Shown here: positions 11,615 to 20,164 of the stretch, one piece after another
Layout: every line of letters begins with the position of its first letter
Numbering within the stretch: position 1 is the first letter of the stretch
Position numbers and translations under genes: made by a program
The notes under the pieces: generated by a model
What the model was told of the DNA's origin: nothing
Database searches by the model: none
Seen by the model: the letters and a program-made list of their open reading frames with translations, nothing else
DNA from: Xanthobacter autotrophicus Py2
GTDB taxonomy: Bacteria > Pseudomonadota > Alphaproteobacteria > Rhizobiales > Xanthobacteraceae
NCBI GenBank assembly: GCA_000017645.1
Contig: CP000781.1
Coordinates: forward strand, 5,071,501 to 5,135,500
Direction: 5' to 3'
Length of the DNA: 64,000 nt

Positions 11615-12055
11615 ATGACGATTTCAGAGCTTACGCTTAAATCGAGGGCCGAGGAGCCGGTGCGGCGGTTCGAGGTTTTCACCGGAGCGGGGCGTCGCCG
11701 GGAATGGGCTCCCGAGGAGAAGGCGCGGATTGTCGCCGAGAGCTTCGAGGCTGGAGCGACGGTGAGTGACGTGGCGCGGCGCCATGCCTTGTCACCGCAG
11801 CAGCTGTTCACCTGGCGCCGGGAGGCGCGTAAGGCGAGCGAGATGATCCCGGCTTTCGTGCCGGCGGTGGTCACGCCGGAACCAGCTCCCGCATCTGAGC
11901 CGTCCGCCCCACCGTCACGGCCGAAGCGGCGAGGCCGGCAACGTCGCGCGGCGGCGATCGAGGTCGACGTCGCTGGGGTCCGGGTGATGATCGAGAACGG
12001 GGCTTCGCCGGCCACCATCGCGGCCGTGATCGGCGCGCTGAAGGCCGGGTCGTGA
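11615..12055 (+). CDS. tnpA: IS66 TnpA (OrfA), DNA-binding accessory protein
   Basis: 146 residues. A helix-turn-helix of the IS66 OrfA/IS3 OrfA type lies at about 25-70 (WAPEEKARIVAESFEAGATV...ALSPQQLFTWRRE); the C-terminal half is a conserved hydrophobic domain (VDVAGVRVMIENGASPATI). Required with TnpB for transposition in this family. Its stop overlaps the GTG start of tnpB (GTGA), typical translational coupling. Confidence 0.92.
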   Translation: MTISELTLKSRAEEPVRRFEVFTGAGRRREWAPEEKARIVAESFEAGATVSDVARRHALSPQQLFTWRREARKASEMIPAFVPAVVTPEPAPASEPSAPPSRPKRRGRQRRAAAIEVDVAGVRVMIENGASPATIAAVIGALKAGS

Positions 12056-12408
12056 TCGGTCCGAGCGGCGCGGTCCGGGTCATGGTGGCGACACGGCCTG
12101 TGGACTTCCGTAAGGGGGCAGAGGGCCTTGCCGCTTTGGTGCGCGAGACCATGGGCGCCGATCCGTTCTCCGGCACGGTGTACGTGTTCCGGGCCAAGCG
12201 AGCGGACCGGGTGAAGCTGGTGTTCTGGGACGGCACCGGCGTCGTGCTGGTGGCGAAGCGGCTTGAGGACGGGGAGTTCCGCTGGCCGAAGATCGAGGAC
12301 GGCACCCTGCAGCTGACGTCGGCCCAGCTCCAGGCCTTGCTCGAGGGGCTCGACTGGCGGCGGGTCCATGAGGTGCAGCGCAGGGCGACACCCGTCGCCG
12401 CCAGCTGA
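12052..12408 (+). CDS. tnpB: IS66 TnpB (OrfB)
   Basis: 118 residues starting with GTG at 12052. It carries the family signature RPVDFRKGAEGLAALV...FRAKRADRVKLVFWDGTG and a final EGLDWRRV. IS66 TnpB is essential for transposition though its biochemical role is not known. Confidence 0.93.
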   Translation: MIGPSGAVRVMVATRPVDFRKGAEGLAALVRETMGADPFSGTVYVFRAKRADRVKLVFWDGTGVVLVAKRLEDGEFRWPKIEDGTLQLTSAQLQALLEGLDWRRVHEVQRRATPVAAS

Positions 12409-12450
12409 AGAGGCTCGCAGGGCCCCGGCGAATATGATTCTATCTTTGCC

Positions 12451-13983
12451 ATGGCTTCGCTCTCCACCGAGCTCCCCCGCGATCCCGAGACGCTCCAGGC
12501 GATGCTGATCGCGCGGGACGCGGAGATCGAGCGCCTGCGCCAGATCATCAAGGAGTTGCAGAGGCATCGCTTCGGCCGGCGGGCAGAGACGCTGCCTGAG
12601 GACCAGTTGCTGCTGGCCCTGGAAGAGGCCGAACAGATCGAGGCCGCCGGCTTCGCTGCGTCTGAGGAGCAGGTGCCGGCCGAGAAGGCCGAGCGGGTCG
12701 CGAAGCGCCGTGCGAACCGCGGAGCGCTGCCCGCCCATCTGCCGCGGATCGAGACCGTGGTCGATATCGAGAGCGACATCTGCCCGTGCTGTTCCGGCAA
12801 GCTGCATCGCATCAGCGAGGATGTGGCCGAACGGCTCGACATGGTGCCGGCCCAGTTCCGCGTCCTGGTGGTGCGTCGGCCGAAATATGCCTGCCGCTCC
12901 TGCGCGGACGTGGTGGTGCAGGCCCCCGCTCCGGCTCGGTTGATCGAGGGCGGCCTGCCGACCGAGGCAACCGTCGCCCATGTGCTCGTCTCGAAATACG
13001 CCGACCATCTGCCTTTGTATCGCCAGTCCCAGATCTATGCGCGGCAGGCCATCGCGCTCGACCGCTCGACGCTGGCGGACTGGGTCGGGCGCGCGGCCTT
13101 CCTGCTGCGGCCCGTGCATGAACGGCTGCTGGCGGTGCTGAAGACCTCGCCCAAGCTGTTCGCCGACGAGACCACGGCGCCGGTGCTGGATCCTGGCCGG
13201 GGCCGGACCAAGACGGGGCAGCTCTTCGCCTATGCCCGCGACGACCGGCCCTGGGGCCGCGCGGATCCACCCGCCGTTGCCTATGTCTATGCCCCGGACC
13301 GCAAGGCCGAGCGGCCCGTCGCCCACCTCGACGGCTTCACCGGCATCCTGCAGGTCGATGGCTATGGCGGCTACAAAGCGCTGGCCGGCCGCAACACGGT
13401 GAAGCTGGCGTTCTGCTGGGCGCATGTGCGCCGCCGCTTCTACGAGCTCGCCCAGGCAGGCCCGGCGCCCATCGCCAGCGAGGCCCTGCAGCGCATCGCC
13501 GAGCTCTATCACGTCGAGGCTACGATCCGGTGCCGGCCCCCGGATGAGCGCCATGCCACGCGCCGGGAGAAGAGCAGGCCGATCATCGAGGCCCTCGAGC
13601 CGTGGCTGCGGGCGAAGCTGGCGCTGATCAGCCAGAAGACCAAGCTCGCCGAGGCGATCCGCTATGCGCTCTCGCGCTGGGAGGGCCTCACCCTGTTCCT
13701 TGATGACGGCCGCGTCGAGCTGGACAACAACATCGTGGAGCGCTCCATCCGACCCCTGGCCCTCACCCGGAAGAATGCGCTCTTCGCCGGTTCCGACGGC
13801 GGCGCCGAACACTGGGCCGTCATCGCCTCGCTGGTCGAGACCTGCAAGCTCAACGACATCGACCCCCAGGCCTACCTCGCGGACGTCATCACCCGCATCG
13901 TCAACGGCCATCCCAACAGCCGCATCGACGACCTCATGCCATGGGCCTACCCAGCACAGCGGATCCTCAGCAACGTGGCCTGA
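12451..13983 (+). CDS. tnpC: IS66 TnpC transposase
   Basis: 510 residues, full length. An N-terminal coiled coil/leucine zipper region (RDAEIERLRQIIKELQRHRFG), a zinc-binding segment (CPCCSGKLHRI...CRSC), the DDE catalytic core (LFADETTAPVLDPG, VDGYGGYKAL, and a late E in NNIVERSIRPLAL) and the conserved C-terminal LPWAYP-like end are all present. It catalyses cut and strand transfer of the element. Confidence 0.95.
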   Translation: MASLSTELPRDPETLQAMLIARDAEIERLRQIIKELQRHRFGRRAETLPEDQLLLALEEAEQIEAAGFAASEEQVPAEKAERVAKRRANRGALPAHLPRIETVVDIESDICPCCSGKLHRISEDVAERLDMVPAQFRVLVVRRPKYACRSCADVVVQAPAPARLIEGGLPTEATVAHVLVSKYADHLPLYRQSQIYARQAIALDRSTLADWVGRAAFLLRPVHERLLAVLKTSPKLFADETTAPVLDPGRGRTKTGQLFAYARDDRPWGRADPPAVAYVYAPDRKAERPVAHLDGFTGILQVDGYGGYKALAGRNTVKLAFCWAHVRRRFYELAQAGPAPIASEALQRIAELYHVEATIRCRPPDERHATRREKSRPIIEALEPWLRAKLALISQKTKLAEAIRYALSRWEGLTLFLDDGRVELDNNIVERSIRPLALTRKNALFAGSDGGAEHWAVIASLVETCKLNDIDPQAYLADVITRIVNGHPNSRIDDLMPWAYPAQRILSNVA

Positions 13984-13992
13984 CGACGACGC

Positions 13993-14160
13993 TTACGCAT
14001 AAGGCGCCGGACCGCTCGGATAGTTACCCCGCTGAACGTCCAGAGACTCATGCCGCTCCCGCTCCTCCGCCGACAATGTCGAAGGATAATAGTCTGCCAA
14101 TGCAGGGGCAGAAAAGGAAACGATCACGATAGCCGTAGCCAAAATTCCTTTAATACTCAT
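13993..14160 (-). pseudogene. 5' part of a small secreted-protein gene split by IS66
   Basis: Starts at the ATG at 14160 with AGGAGATAG upstream and encodes a signal peptide (GILATAIVIVSFSAPALA) followed by DYYPSTLSAEERERHE and DVQRGNYPSGPAPY. After the target duplication the frame meets TAA inside the IS end, so a truncated 55-residue product is possible. The missing 3' part lies at 11464-11530, beyond the IS. The paralogue at 14348 shows the same signal, DYY, RHE, DVQR and PSGP landmarks. Confidence 0.9.
13997..14004. repeat. Target-site duplication, right copy (GCATAAGG)
   Basis: Exact match to 11531-11538 on the other side of the IS66 element. Confidence 0.95.
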
Positions 14161-14295
14161 ATTCTATCTCCTGTGTATCGCTCTTTTAAGCATATCAATA
14201 CTGAAAAATATTTAATCGGATATATGTGAAAATTCTCACGAGAGAATTCACGATATCGTGCAAATCTCTAGCCCCTGCATTCTTCCAGAAATGAT

Positions 14296-14327
14296 TTGGG
14301 CCGCGCCAGAACCTGGACGCGGCCCAA
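14296..14327 (-). terminator. 10-bp stem-loop after the small secreted-protein gene
   Basis: ttgggccgcg and cgcggcccaa are exact reverse complements around a 12-base loop, 20 bases beyond the stop at 14348 on the minus strand. No clear T-run follows. Position supports a terminator for that gene. Confidence 0.6.
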
Positions 14328-14347
14328 ACACAAGACAGATGGGGCGC

Positions 14348-14563
14348 TTATTTGTACTCCCTGGCGCCAACTGCCGACCCCACCGACTTTTGCGTCGTAG
14401 CCTGCGGCATTGGTCCCGAAGGGTGCGCATTGCGCTGCACGTCGCGGAATTCGTGTCGCGCCTGCTCCTTCTTAGGCATCCGCGGGGAATAGTAGTCGGC
14501 AAGCGCGGGCACGACAGACGCAACCAGCAACATCCCAACGGCAAAAATGCTCCGTATGTTCAT
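14348..14563 (-). CDS. Small secreted protein, intact paralogue of the IS66-split gene
   Basis: 71 residues. GGAGG lies seven bases before the ATG at 14563. A signal peptide (SIFAVGMLLVASVVPALA) precedes a short mature part starting ADYYSPRMPKKEQ with RHE, DVQR and PSGP, the same landmarks as the gene split by the IS at 14160. The mature protein is only about 50 residues, polar, without cysteine. No named family or function is recognised; its presence as an adjacent pair within a metal island suggests a periplasmic accessory role (inference). Confidence 0.75.
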   Translation of the reverse strand: MNIRSIFAVGMLLVASVVPALADYYSPRMPKKEQARHEFRDVQRNAHPSGPMPQATTQKSVGSAVGAREYK

Positions 14564-14615
14564 TTGATTTCCTCCACTGCCCATTTGACCAAACGCTGAC
14601 CAAGAATGATCGCTA

Positions 14616-14639
14616 GCGCTGTGGAAATTCCCACAGCGC
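14616..14639 (-). terminator. 9-bp stem-loop after the nuclease gene
   Basis: gcgctgtgg and ccacagcgc are exact reverse complements around a 6-base AT-rich loop, five bases past the nuclease stop (14645) on the minus strand. A factor-independent terminator is likely although the T-run is weak. Confidence 0.6.
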
Positions 14640-14644
14640 GCCGA

Positions 14645-15961
14645 TCACAAAGCCGTAGCGGGTGCTCCCCGATGCGCTGACGGGCTGATGGGGCGTGCAA
14701 TAGCTAGAATAGCCTTCAGGCCACTGCCGAAGCGCGCGATCGCTTCGCGGTGATTTCGCAGTTCACTGTAGGGCAAATAGCGAAGGTCCAGTTGGCCTAC
14801 ACGAGAGAAGGCGGGACGCTTGAACTGTGCACGCACTTCACCTTCACGATCGTCGGGGGCAACGAGAAAAAAATTGCGCGCCGCCGCACCATCGAGGCCA
14901 AGGGCGAGGTCCAACATACGGACAATTCCCGAATAGATGCTGGTCGTGTGCTCGACCTCGAAGGCGGCGACTACGTCCTGTACCGTTCGGTCGAGCCAGA
15001 GAACATCGATCAGCCGTACCGCGTCCGCCGAGCCGATCCGGGCCAGCCGGTCCGGCAGTTGCCGGAGGCAGCCATCGTCGAGGCGGCCGTCGCCATAGCC
15101 GCGGCTCGCGTCGTTGGCGGCAATCCATACATCGTAGCCGAGCGCGAGACCGAGATCCCGCAGCCAGCCTTGGATCTCCGTGTGCGTGTGATCCGCGTCG
15201 CGGGCCGTCTGCAGGGCCTTGCTCAAGGCGGCTGATTCGGCCCTCACGATTTCGAGGTTCGCTCGCCAGCGGTCCAGTGACGCTGTCTCGTCTGGTGGTG
15301 GAAGCGGATAGCGATCCGAGCCGATGTCGAACAGAAAGGCGGCGACCGCCCCGAGATCATTCGACAGCAGCGCGCGGTGGGCGGCGTTGAGGTCGAGCAC
15401 GCCCTTGCGCATGGCGAGATACTGGTCCCAGCGTCCCAGTTTCACGCCGGCGCCGGTCAGCTTGTTGTAACCCTTGACGATCGCGGTGTTGAACGGTGGC
15501 ACCCACGTCGGGTGCAGGAAATAGAGCAGGTTCGCCGCTGCCGGGCCGAGGCCCTTGATCTGCATCTGATCCAGCACGCGGATCGCCGAAATGACGTGAT
15601 CCTCCCCGTTGCAGCACAGGCACACATCGAGAAACCGGCCGAAGGCGATTTGGTTGGCGCGATTCTCGTAAATGTCCGGAATGCGCAGCTTGGGCTTCCA
15701 CATGAAGGCATGGTCGGCGCCTTTGAAGACCTGTCTCTGCTCGGAAATCGAATCCAGCACTGTCTCCAGTGACGAGCCGCGATAGGCGTTTCCGAAGCGC
15801 TCTGTGCGGATTTCCTCAACGACCGCCTGGAGGCCGCGCCGGATCGAGCGAAAATTTTTGATCCGCTCGTCCCAAAGGAACCAGGTGCGATAGGTTCCGT
15901 CCCTATCCTCCCGCCAGTGACGGATAAGCTCTCCGATCCAATTAGCCCGCTCTTCCGTCAT
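14645..15961 (-). CDS. Putative HhH / PD-(D/E)XK nuclease, restriction-endonuclease-like
   Basis: 438 residues from the ATG at 15961. The N-terminal half is helical, with a helix-hairpin-helix-like element at 135-150 (IKGLGPAAANLLYFLHP), a DNA-contact motif seen in repair and restriction proteins. The C-terminal half reads as a PD-(D/E)XK nuclease core: a beta strand with Asp (RLIDVLW, D319) followed by AFEVEHTTS with E335/E337 and then a helix, and later a strand FFLVAPD. It resembles uncharacterised restriction-endonuclease-like proteins; no methyltransferase partner is next to it. A role in defence or in cleaving foreign DNA is inference. Codon use is similar to the flanking island genes. 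Confidence 0.6.
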   Translation of the reverse strand: MTEERANWIGELIRHWREDRDGTYRTWFLWDERIKNFRSIRRGLQAVVEEIRTERFGNAYRGSSLETVLDSISEQRQVFKGADHAFMWKPKLRIPDIYENRANQIAFGRFLDVCLCCNGEDHVISAIRVLDQMQIKGLGPAAANLLYFLHPTWVPPFNTAIVKGYNKLTGAGVKLGRWDQYLAMRKGVLDLNAAHRALLSNDLGAVAAFLFDIGSDRYPLPPPDETASLDRWRANLEIVRAESAALSKALQTARDADHTHTEIQGWLRDLGLALGYDVWIAANDASRGYGDGRLDDGCLRQLPDRLARIGSADAVRLIDVLWLDRTVQDVVAAFEVEHTTSIYSGIVRMLDLALGLDGAAARNFFLVAPDDREGEVRAQFKRPAFSRVGQLDLRYLPYSELRNHREAIARFGSGLKAILAIARPISPSAHRGAPATAL

Positions 15962-16330
15962 GATTATTCGCTTTGTTTGCACCGATGCCGGACTATGGCA
16001 AAGCCTCAGTATTTCTGCCAGACTCGCCCATTGTTGCTGCCAGGCAACATTGATTGCGCATCTCGGCCGCCGAGCGCAACCTGCCTGGTCGATGTGTGAA
16101 ATTTCACATCCTGCACGCCAACGACATGCTAGCTTCCCATTAAGATTGCGCATCCGCCGGGATGTGTGCAATTGGCGCCAGCAAGCGAGATGCGAAGAAG
16201 AATGTTCACATTCTCGCCCGCGAGGCTATCACCTACACCCTGCCGGCGTGGTCAGGACATTGCGTTCGATTCCGGCCGGCGCGTCACCCGGCTTGTCAAA
16301 AAGGCAGAAGCCCATATCCTCGCGCTTGTC
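15962..16330. other. Divergent intergenic region
   Basis: About 370 bases between the divergent nuclease and the gene at 16331. It must hold the promoters of both. The plus-strand frame of the right gene is open back to 16166, so an earlier start there cannot be excluded. I see no RNA gene or repeat. Confidence 0.45.
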
Positions 16331-16786
16331 ATGGTCGGGACGCTTCGCAGCCTCATCCTCCTCATCGCCGCGATTGTATTCGCACTGTCCGGCGTGAGTG
16401 GTGGTTTTGTCGGTGCGCGGGGTATTGATATCAGCTCAGGCGATGCACACCACGCGCACATGCAATCCGCCACATCGCAGGCTAGGGATGCCGGTGATCT
16501 TGCCATACGTCATGCCCCCGGCGAGCGCCTTGTCGCGTCGCCCGGGGAAGGCACACTGAGCACCCACCCGACAAATGATAGAGCCGACCACGATCATGTC
16601 GGCGGGGCAAGCTCATGTTGTGCCACGGCATGCCATATGGTTATCCCTGTGGTGCAATATTCGGCATCGTTGGTATCGATTGCCCATACGATCGACGCCC
16701 CATCGTCCGATCATGAAACCGTACAAGTTCTCGCCACACGTCTCGAACGGCCTCCGAGAGCGGTTAACCGCACTGTCATCGGCTGA
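16331..16786 (+). CDS. Secreted His/Cys small protein of the metal cluster
   Basis: 151 residues from the ATG at 16331, which places a hydrophobic helix (LRSLILLIAAIVFALSGVSGG) directly at the N-terminus; the frame is open further upstream. The mature part is His-rich (DAHHAHM, DHDHVG) and has the Cys motif SSCCATACHM, then a tail with TRLERPPR. The layout matches the proteins at 9516 and 10156. A periplasmic copper-binding role is inference. A 9-bp stem-loop follows at 16820. Confidence 0.6.
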   Translation: MVGTLRSLILLIAAIVFALSGVSGGFVGARGIDISSGDAHHAHMQSATSQARDAGDLAIRHAPGERLVASPGEGTLSTHPTNDRADHDHVGGASSCCATACHMVIPVVQYSASLVSIAHTIDAPSSDHETVQVLATRLERPPRAVNRTVIG

Positions 16787-16819
16787 TCCTTTTCGACATC
16801 GTTGACGGTTCCAAGTCGG

Positions 16820-16852
16820 TCACCCCGGCGGATGCCTTCATCACCGGGGTGA
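16820..16852 (+). terminator. 9-bp stem-loop after the His/Cys protein gene
   Basis: tcaccccgg and ccggggtga are exact reverse complements separated by 15 bases, 34 bases past the stop at 16786. No T-run; terminator assigned from position and stability. Confidence 0.45.
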
Positions 16853-17064
16853 GACGGACTCGGATTTGCTGCCGCCACCCAGGCGTTCTTCATCGGATAC
16901 CCCTCCGATGGGAAAGGTCGTGGCCGGGCAGCCTGAACCGATCACCAGACGTCGGACTTCACCGATGGGTTACCGCGCGCTGCGTGTGAACAACCCTGCG
17001 CGCCCTCCTCGCCATGGCTGTGCATCGCGGACCCCGTCAATCGGGCCGCATTTCGAGGTCTCGC

Positions 17065-17283
17065 ATGAATCCCGTCCCCCTGGTCTTCACGGCCATTCTT
17101 CTCTCCGCCTGTGCCGGGCCTCCTACGATCGTGGGCGGCGCTGATCCCTCGAATGCCGATGTCTCCGTGCCCCCGGTCCGCTACGTGCCGGTGACTGCGG
17201 GTACAGCGGACCACGGGGTCGTGAGCCCGCGTTCGTGGATCGAGCAGAACCAGAGCGTCACTCCGAAAAGAGGAGGCGAATGA
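17065..17283 (+). CDS. Small lipoprotein, first gene of the efflux/oxidase operon
   Basis: 72 residues from the ATG at 17065. A short signal with lipobox (FTAILLSAC) predicts lipid attachment at the Cys. The mature part is polar with a PPVRYVPVTAG segment. Function unknown. Its stop overlaps the TolC-type gene start (ATGA), so it is co-translated with it; small lipoproteins at this position are frequent next to CusC-like channels. Confidence 0.72.
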   Translation: MNPVPLVFTAILLSACAGPPTIVGGADPSNADVSVPPVRYVPVTAGTADHGVVSPRSWIEQNQSVTPKRGGE

Positions 17284-18710
17284 TGGAGGCATCCTCGATT
17301 CGCCCAGCGTTGGCGGCTCTCCCGTTGGCGCTTCTGCTCGCGGGTTGCGCCACCTTTTCTCCCGACAGCGGCATGACCCTTGTGGCCGATGAAACCATAC
17401 GCTCGGCGGCAGGAGAGCTCGGAGGAAATGTGGTCAAGATTTCCTCTGAAGAGGAAGCTGCGCTGGCGGGTGCCCGCGTCGCTGCGCTCTTGTCCCAGCC
17501 TCTTACCGCTCGCAATGCCGTCCAGGTCGCGCTCCTCAACAATCGAGGCCTTCAGGCCGAATATAACGCCCTTGGAATTTCCGAGGCTGCCTATGTGGAA
17601 GCAAGCCTCCCACCGAATCCCTCCTTCGGAGTGGAGCGGCTGAACGGCGGCGGGGAGCTCGACGTGGAGCGCCGTCTCGTTGCCAACCTGCTCGCCTTGC
17701 TGACGCTTCCCGCGCGCAGCGAGATTGCGAAAAGCCAGTTCGAAGCAGCGCAGCAACGAGCTATCGAGGCCACCCTCCGCACGGCCGCCGAAACGCGACG
17801 CGCCTATTATCAGGTAGTGGCCTCCCGGCAGACGGTTGGCTTTCTGGAACAGGCGAGGCTCTCCGCTGACGCCGCGGCTGACCTCACCCGCAAGCTCGGC
17901 GAGACCGGCACCGCCACCAAGCTGGACCAGGCTCGCGCCAGCGCCTTCTACGCTGAGGTGTCGAACGAGCTTGCCCAAGCGCGTATGCAAGCCGGTACAG
18001 CACGTGAGGCGCTCACTCGTAAACTCGGTGTGTGGGGCGCCTACGTCGGCTACAAGCTCCCCGGCCAGCTCCCTGCGTTGCCTAGCCGCATCCGTACCGC
18101 GCAGCAGGTGGAGGTGGACGCCGTGCGCCGGCGCACGGATCTCATCGCCGCGCGGCTCGAACTCGACGCCATGGCGAAATCCCTCGGCCTCACGGAGGCG
18201 ACACGCTTCGTCTCGCTGCTCGAAGGCGGATATCGGGGCAACTACCAACGTGCGGATGGGGAGACCCTGCGTCCTCAAGGCTTCGAGCTCGAGGTCCAGA
18301 TTCCAATTTTCGACTTCGGAGAGGTGAATGTGCGCCGTGCGAGGGAGACCTACATGCAGGCGGTGAACCTGCTCATGGAGAAGGCCGTGAACGTCCGCTC
18401 CGAGGCACGGGCCGCCTACGTGACCTACCGGGCGAGCTACGACATCGCCCGCCAGTATCAGACGAAAATTCTCCCCCTGCGCAAGACCATCAATGAGCAG
18501 GCGCTGCTAGAATACAATGGAATGCTCATCGATGTCTTCGAGCTTTTGACCACCGCCCGAGAAAGTATCACGAGCAACGTCGCTGCGATTGGAGCGAGGC
18601 GTGACTTCTTCCTCGCAGAGGTGGACTTCGAGACGGCTATCCTCGGCGGGGGATCCGGCAGTGGAATCGGAACCGTCGTCGCATCTGCGGCTCCCGGCGG
18701 CGGCGACTGA
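17280..18710 (+). CDS. TolC/CusC-type outer-membrane efflux lipoprotein
   Basis: 476 residues from the ATG at 17280 (a second ATG at 17283 is equally possible). Lipobox LLLAGC, then two repeats of the outer-membrane efflux fold: long helical stretches (ARSEIAKSQFEAAQQRAIEATLRTAAETRR) and strands, with the conserved IPIFDFGEVNVRRA element near the end. It forms the trimeric channel that exports substrate across the outer membrane. It is the only channel gene in the window and is the likely partner of CusBA encoded 10 kb away. AGGAGG precedes the start. Confidence 0.88.
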   Translation: MMEASSIRPALAALPLALLLAGCATFSPDSGMTLVADETIRSAAGELGGNVVKISSEEEAALAGARVAALLSQPLTARNAVQVALLNNRGLQAEYNALGISEAAYVEASLPPNPSFGVERLNGGGELDVERRLVANLLALLTLPARSEIAKSQFEAAQQRAIEATLRTAAETRRAYYQVVASRQTVGFLEQARLSADAAADLTRKLGETGTATKLDQARASAFYAEVSNELAQARMQAGTAREALTRKLGVWGAYVGYKLPGQLPALPSRIRTAQQVEVDAVRRRTDLIAARLELDAMAKSLGLTEATRFVSLLEGGYRGNYQRADGETLRPQGFELEVQIPIFDFGEVNVRRARETYMQAVNLLMEKAVNVRSEARAAYVTYRASYDIARQYQTKILPLRKTINEQALLEYNGMLIDVFELLTTARESITSNVAAIGARRDFFLAEVDFETAILGGGSGSGIGTVVASAAPGGGD

Positions 18711-18727
18711 AAGCAGGAGATGAAGGC

Positions 18728-20131
18728 ATGACGGTTTCCCGAAGGAACTTCCTCGGAGCCTCCGGCGCCCTCGCGCTGGTGAGCGCCGGCGCTGTCTCCG
18801 GCCGCGTCCAGGCGGCTTCCATCCCCGAGGCCGCCACCATGAAGGAGGCGACCATGCAGCCGCCACTCGTGCCCACATCCGGGCCGGACTACCAGCCGGT
18901 GGTCACCCTGAACGGCTGGACAGCGCCATGGCGGATGAACGGGGACTGGAAGGAATTCCACCTCGTTGCCGAACCGGTGGTGCGCGAGATTGCCCCCGGC
19001 ATGGTCGCGCACCTGTGGGGCTATAATGGCCAGTCCCCCGGCCCAACCATCGAGGCAGTGGAAGGCGACAAAGTCCGCATCTTCGTCACCAACCGCCTGC
19101 CCGAGCACACCACCATCCACTGGCACGGGCAGATCCTGCCGAGCGGAATGGACGGGGTAGGCGGTCTCACCCAGCCGCACATCAAGCCAGGCAAGACTTT
19201 CGTCTATGAGTTCCAGCTCCGTAAGAGCGGCACGTTCATGTACCACCCCCATGCGGACGAGATGGTCCAGATGGCCATGGGGATGATGGGATTCTTCGTG
19301 GTGCACCCGAAGGACCCTGCCTTCCGGCGCGTGGACCGGGACTTCGTGTTCCTGCTGAATGCCTACGACATCGAGCCCGGCGCCTATGTGCCGAAGGTCA
19401 ACACCATGCTCGACTTCAATCTGTGGACTTGGAACAGCCGCGCCTTTCCCGGCATCGACCCGTTCGTGGTGGGCAAGGGCGACAAGGTGCGCATCCGGTT
19501 CGGTAATCTCACCATGACCAACCATCCCATCCACATGCATGGCTACGACTTCAAGGTTTCCTGCACAGATGGGGGATGGGTTCCGGAGGAGGCGGCCTGG
19601 CCTGAGGTGACCATCGACTGCGCGGTCGGCCAGATGCGCGCCTTCGATTTCGTGGCCGAGCATGCGGGGGACTGGGCGATCCACTGCCACAAGTCCCACC
19701 ATACCATGAACGCCATGGGCCACGACGTGCGCACCTATATCGGCGTCGACAAGAAGGAGCTGGCGAAGAAGATCCGCAGGCTCGTGCCCGACTACATGCC
19801 CATGGGATCGACTGGCATGGCGGACATGGGCGAGATGGAGATGCCGCTCCCCGACAACACGCTGCCCATGATGACCGGCTTCGCCCAGTTCGGAGCGGTG
19901 GAGATGGGCGGCATGTTCTCGGTGGTGAAGGTGCGCGAAGGGATCGCCGCTGGCGACTACAGAGACCCGGGCTGGTTCAAGCACCCGGAAGGCACCGTCG
20001 CCTACGAATGGACGGGCGAGAGCAAGACGGTGGTTCGCGCCCCGTCTCCGGTTGTTGATTCCGCCACGACAACAGAAGTCCGCGTGGTGAAGCCCGGCCG
20101 CGGCAGCTCAGGCGATCATGACGCCCACTGA
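18728..20131 (+). CDS. TAT-exported multicopper oxidase
   Basis: 467 residues. The twin-arginine signal SRRNFLGAS (4-12) directs folded export. The four copper motifs are present: HWHG (131-134), HPH (173-175), HPIHMHG (266-272) and the type-1 site H319-C320-H321 with HH at 324-325 and M330. A Met-rich C-terminal stretch (MPMGSTGMADMGEMEM) probably helps take up Cu(I). Such periplasmic oxidases convert Cu(I) to less toxic Cu(II). It lies 17 bases after the channel gene in the same operon. Confidence 0.92.
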   Translation: MTVSRRNFLGASGALALVSAGAVSGRVQAASIPEAATMKEATMQPPLVPTSGPDYQPVVTLNGWTAPWRMNGDWKEFHLVAEPVVREIAPGMVAHLWGYNGQSPGPTIEAVEGDKVRIFVTNRLPEHTTIHWHGQILPSGMDGVGGLTQPHIKPGKTFVYEFQLRKSGTFMYHPHADEMVQMAMGMMGFFVVHPKDPAFRRVDRDFVFLLNAYDIEPGAYVPKVNTMLDFNLWTWNSRAFPGIDPFVVGKGDKVRIRFGNLTMTNHPIHMHGYDFKVSCTDGGWVPEEAAWPEVTIDCAVGQMRAFDFVAEHAGDWAIHCHKSHHTMNAMGHDVRTYIGVDKKELAKKIRRLVPDYMPMGSTGMADMGEMEMPLPDNTLPMMTGFAQFGAVEMGGMFSVVKVREGIAAGDYRDPGWFKHPEGTVAYEWTGESKTVVRAPSPVVDSATTTEVRVVKPGRGSSGDHDAH

Positions 20132-20164
20132 TCCCTGACGATCAACACAGCAAAGGAGCACCAT

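Larger units (their letters stand above)
11539..13996. mobile_element. Complete IS66-family insertion sequence (2458 bp)
   Basis: The ends are inverted repeats beginning GTAAGCGTCGTC on both sides, the element is flanked by exact 8-bp duplications (GCATAAGG), and it carries the three IS66 genes tnpA, tnpB and tnpC on the plus strand. All three are open, so it may be active. The intact duplication and the undamaged reading frame of the split target indicate a recent insertion. Confidence 0.96.

Noticed and set aside
11464..13911. Minus-strand frame running through the whole first IS66
   Set aside because: It reads antisense through tnpA, tnpB and tnpC; only its last codons belong to the split secreted-protein gene.
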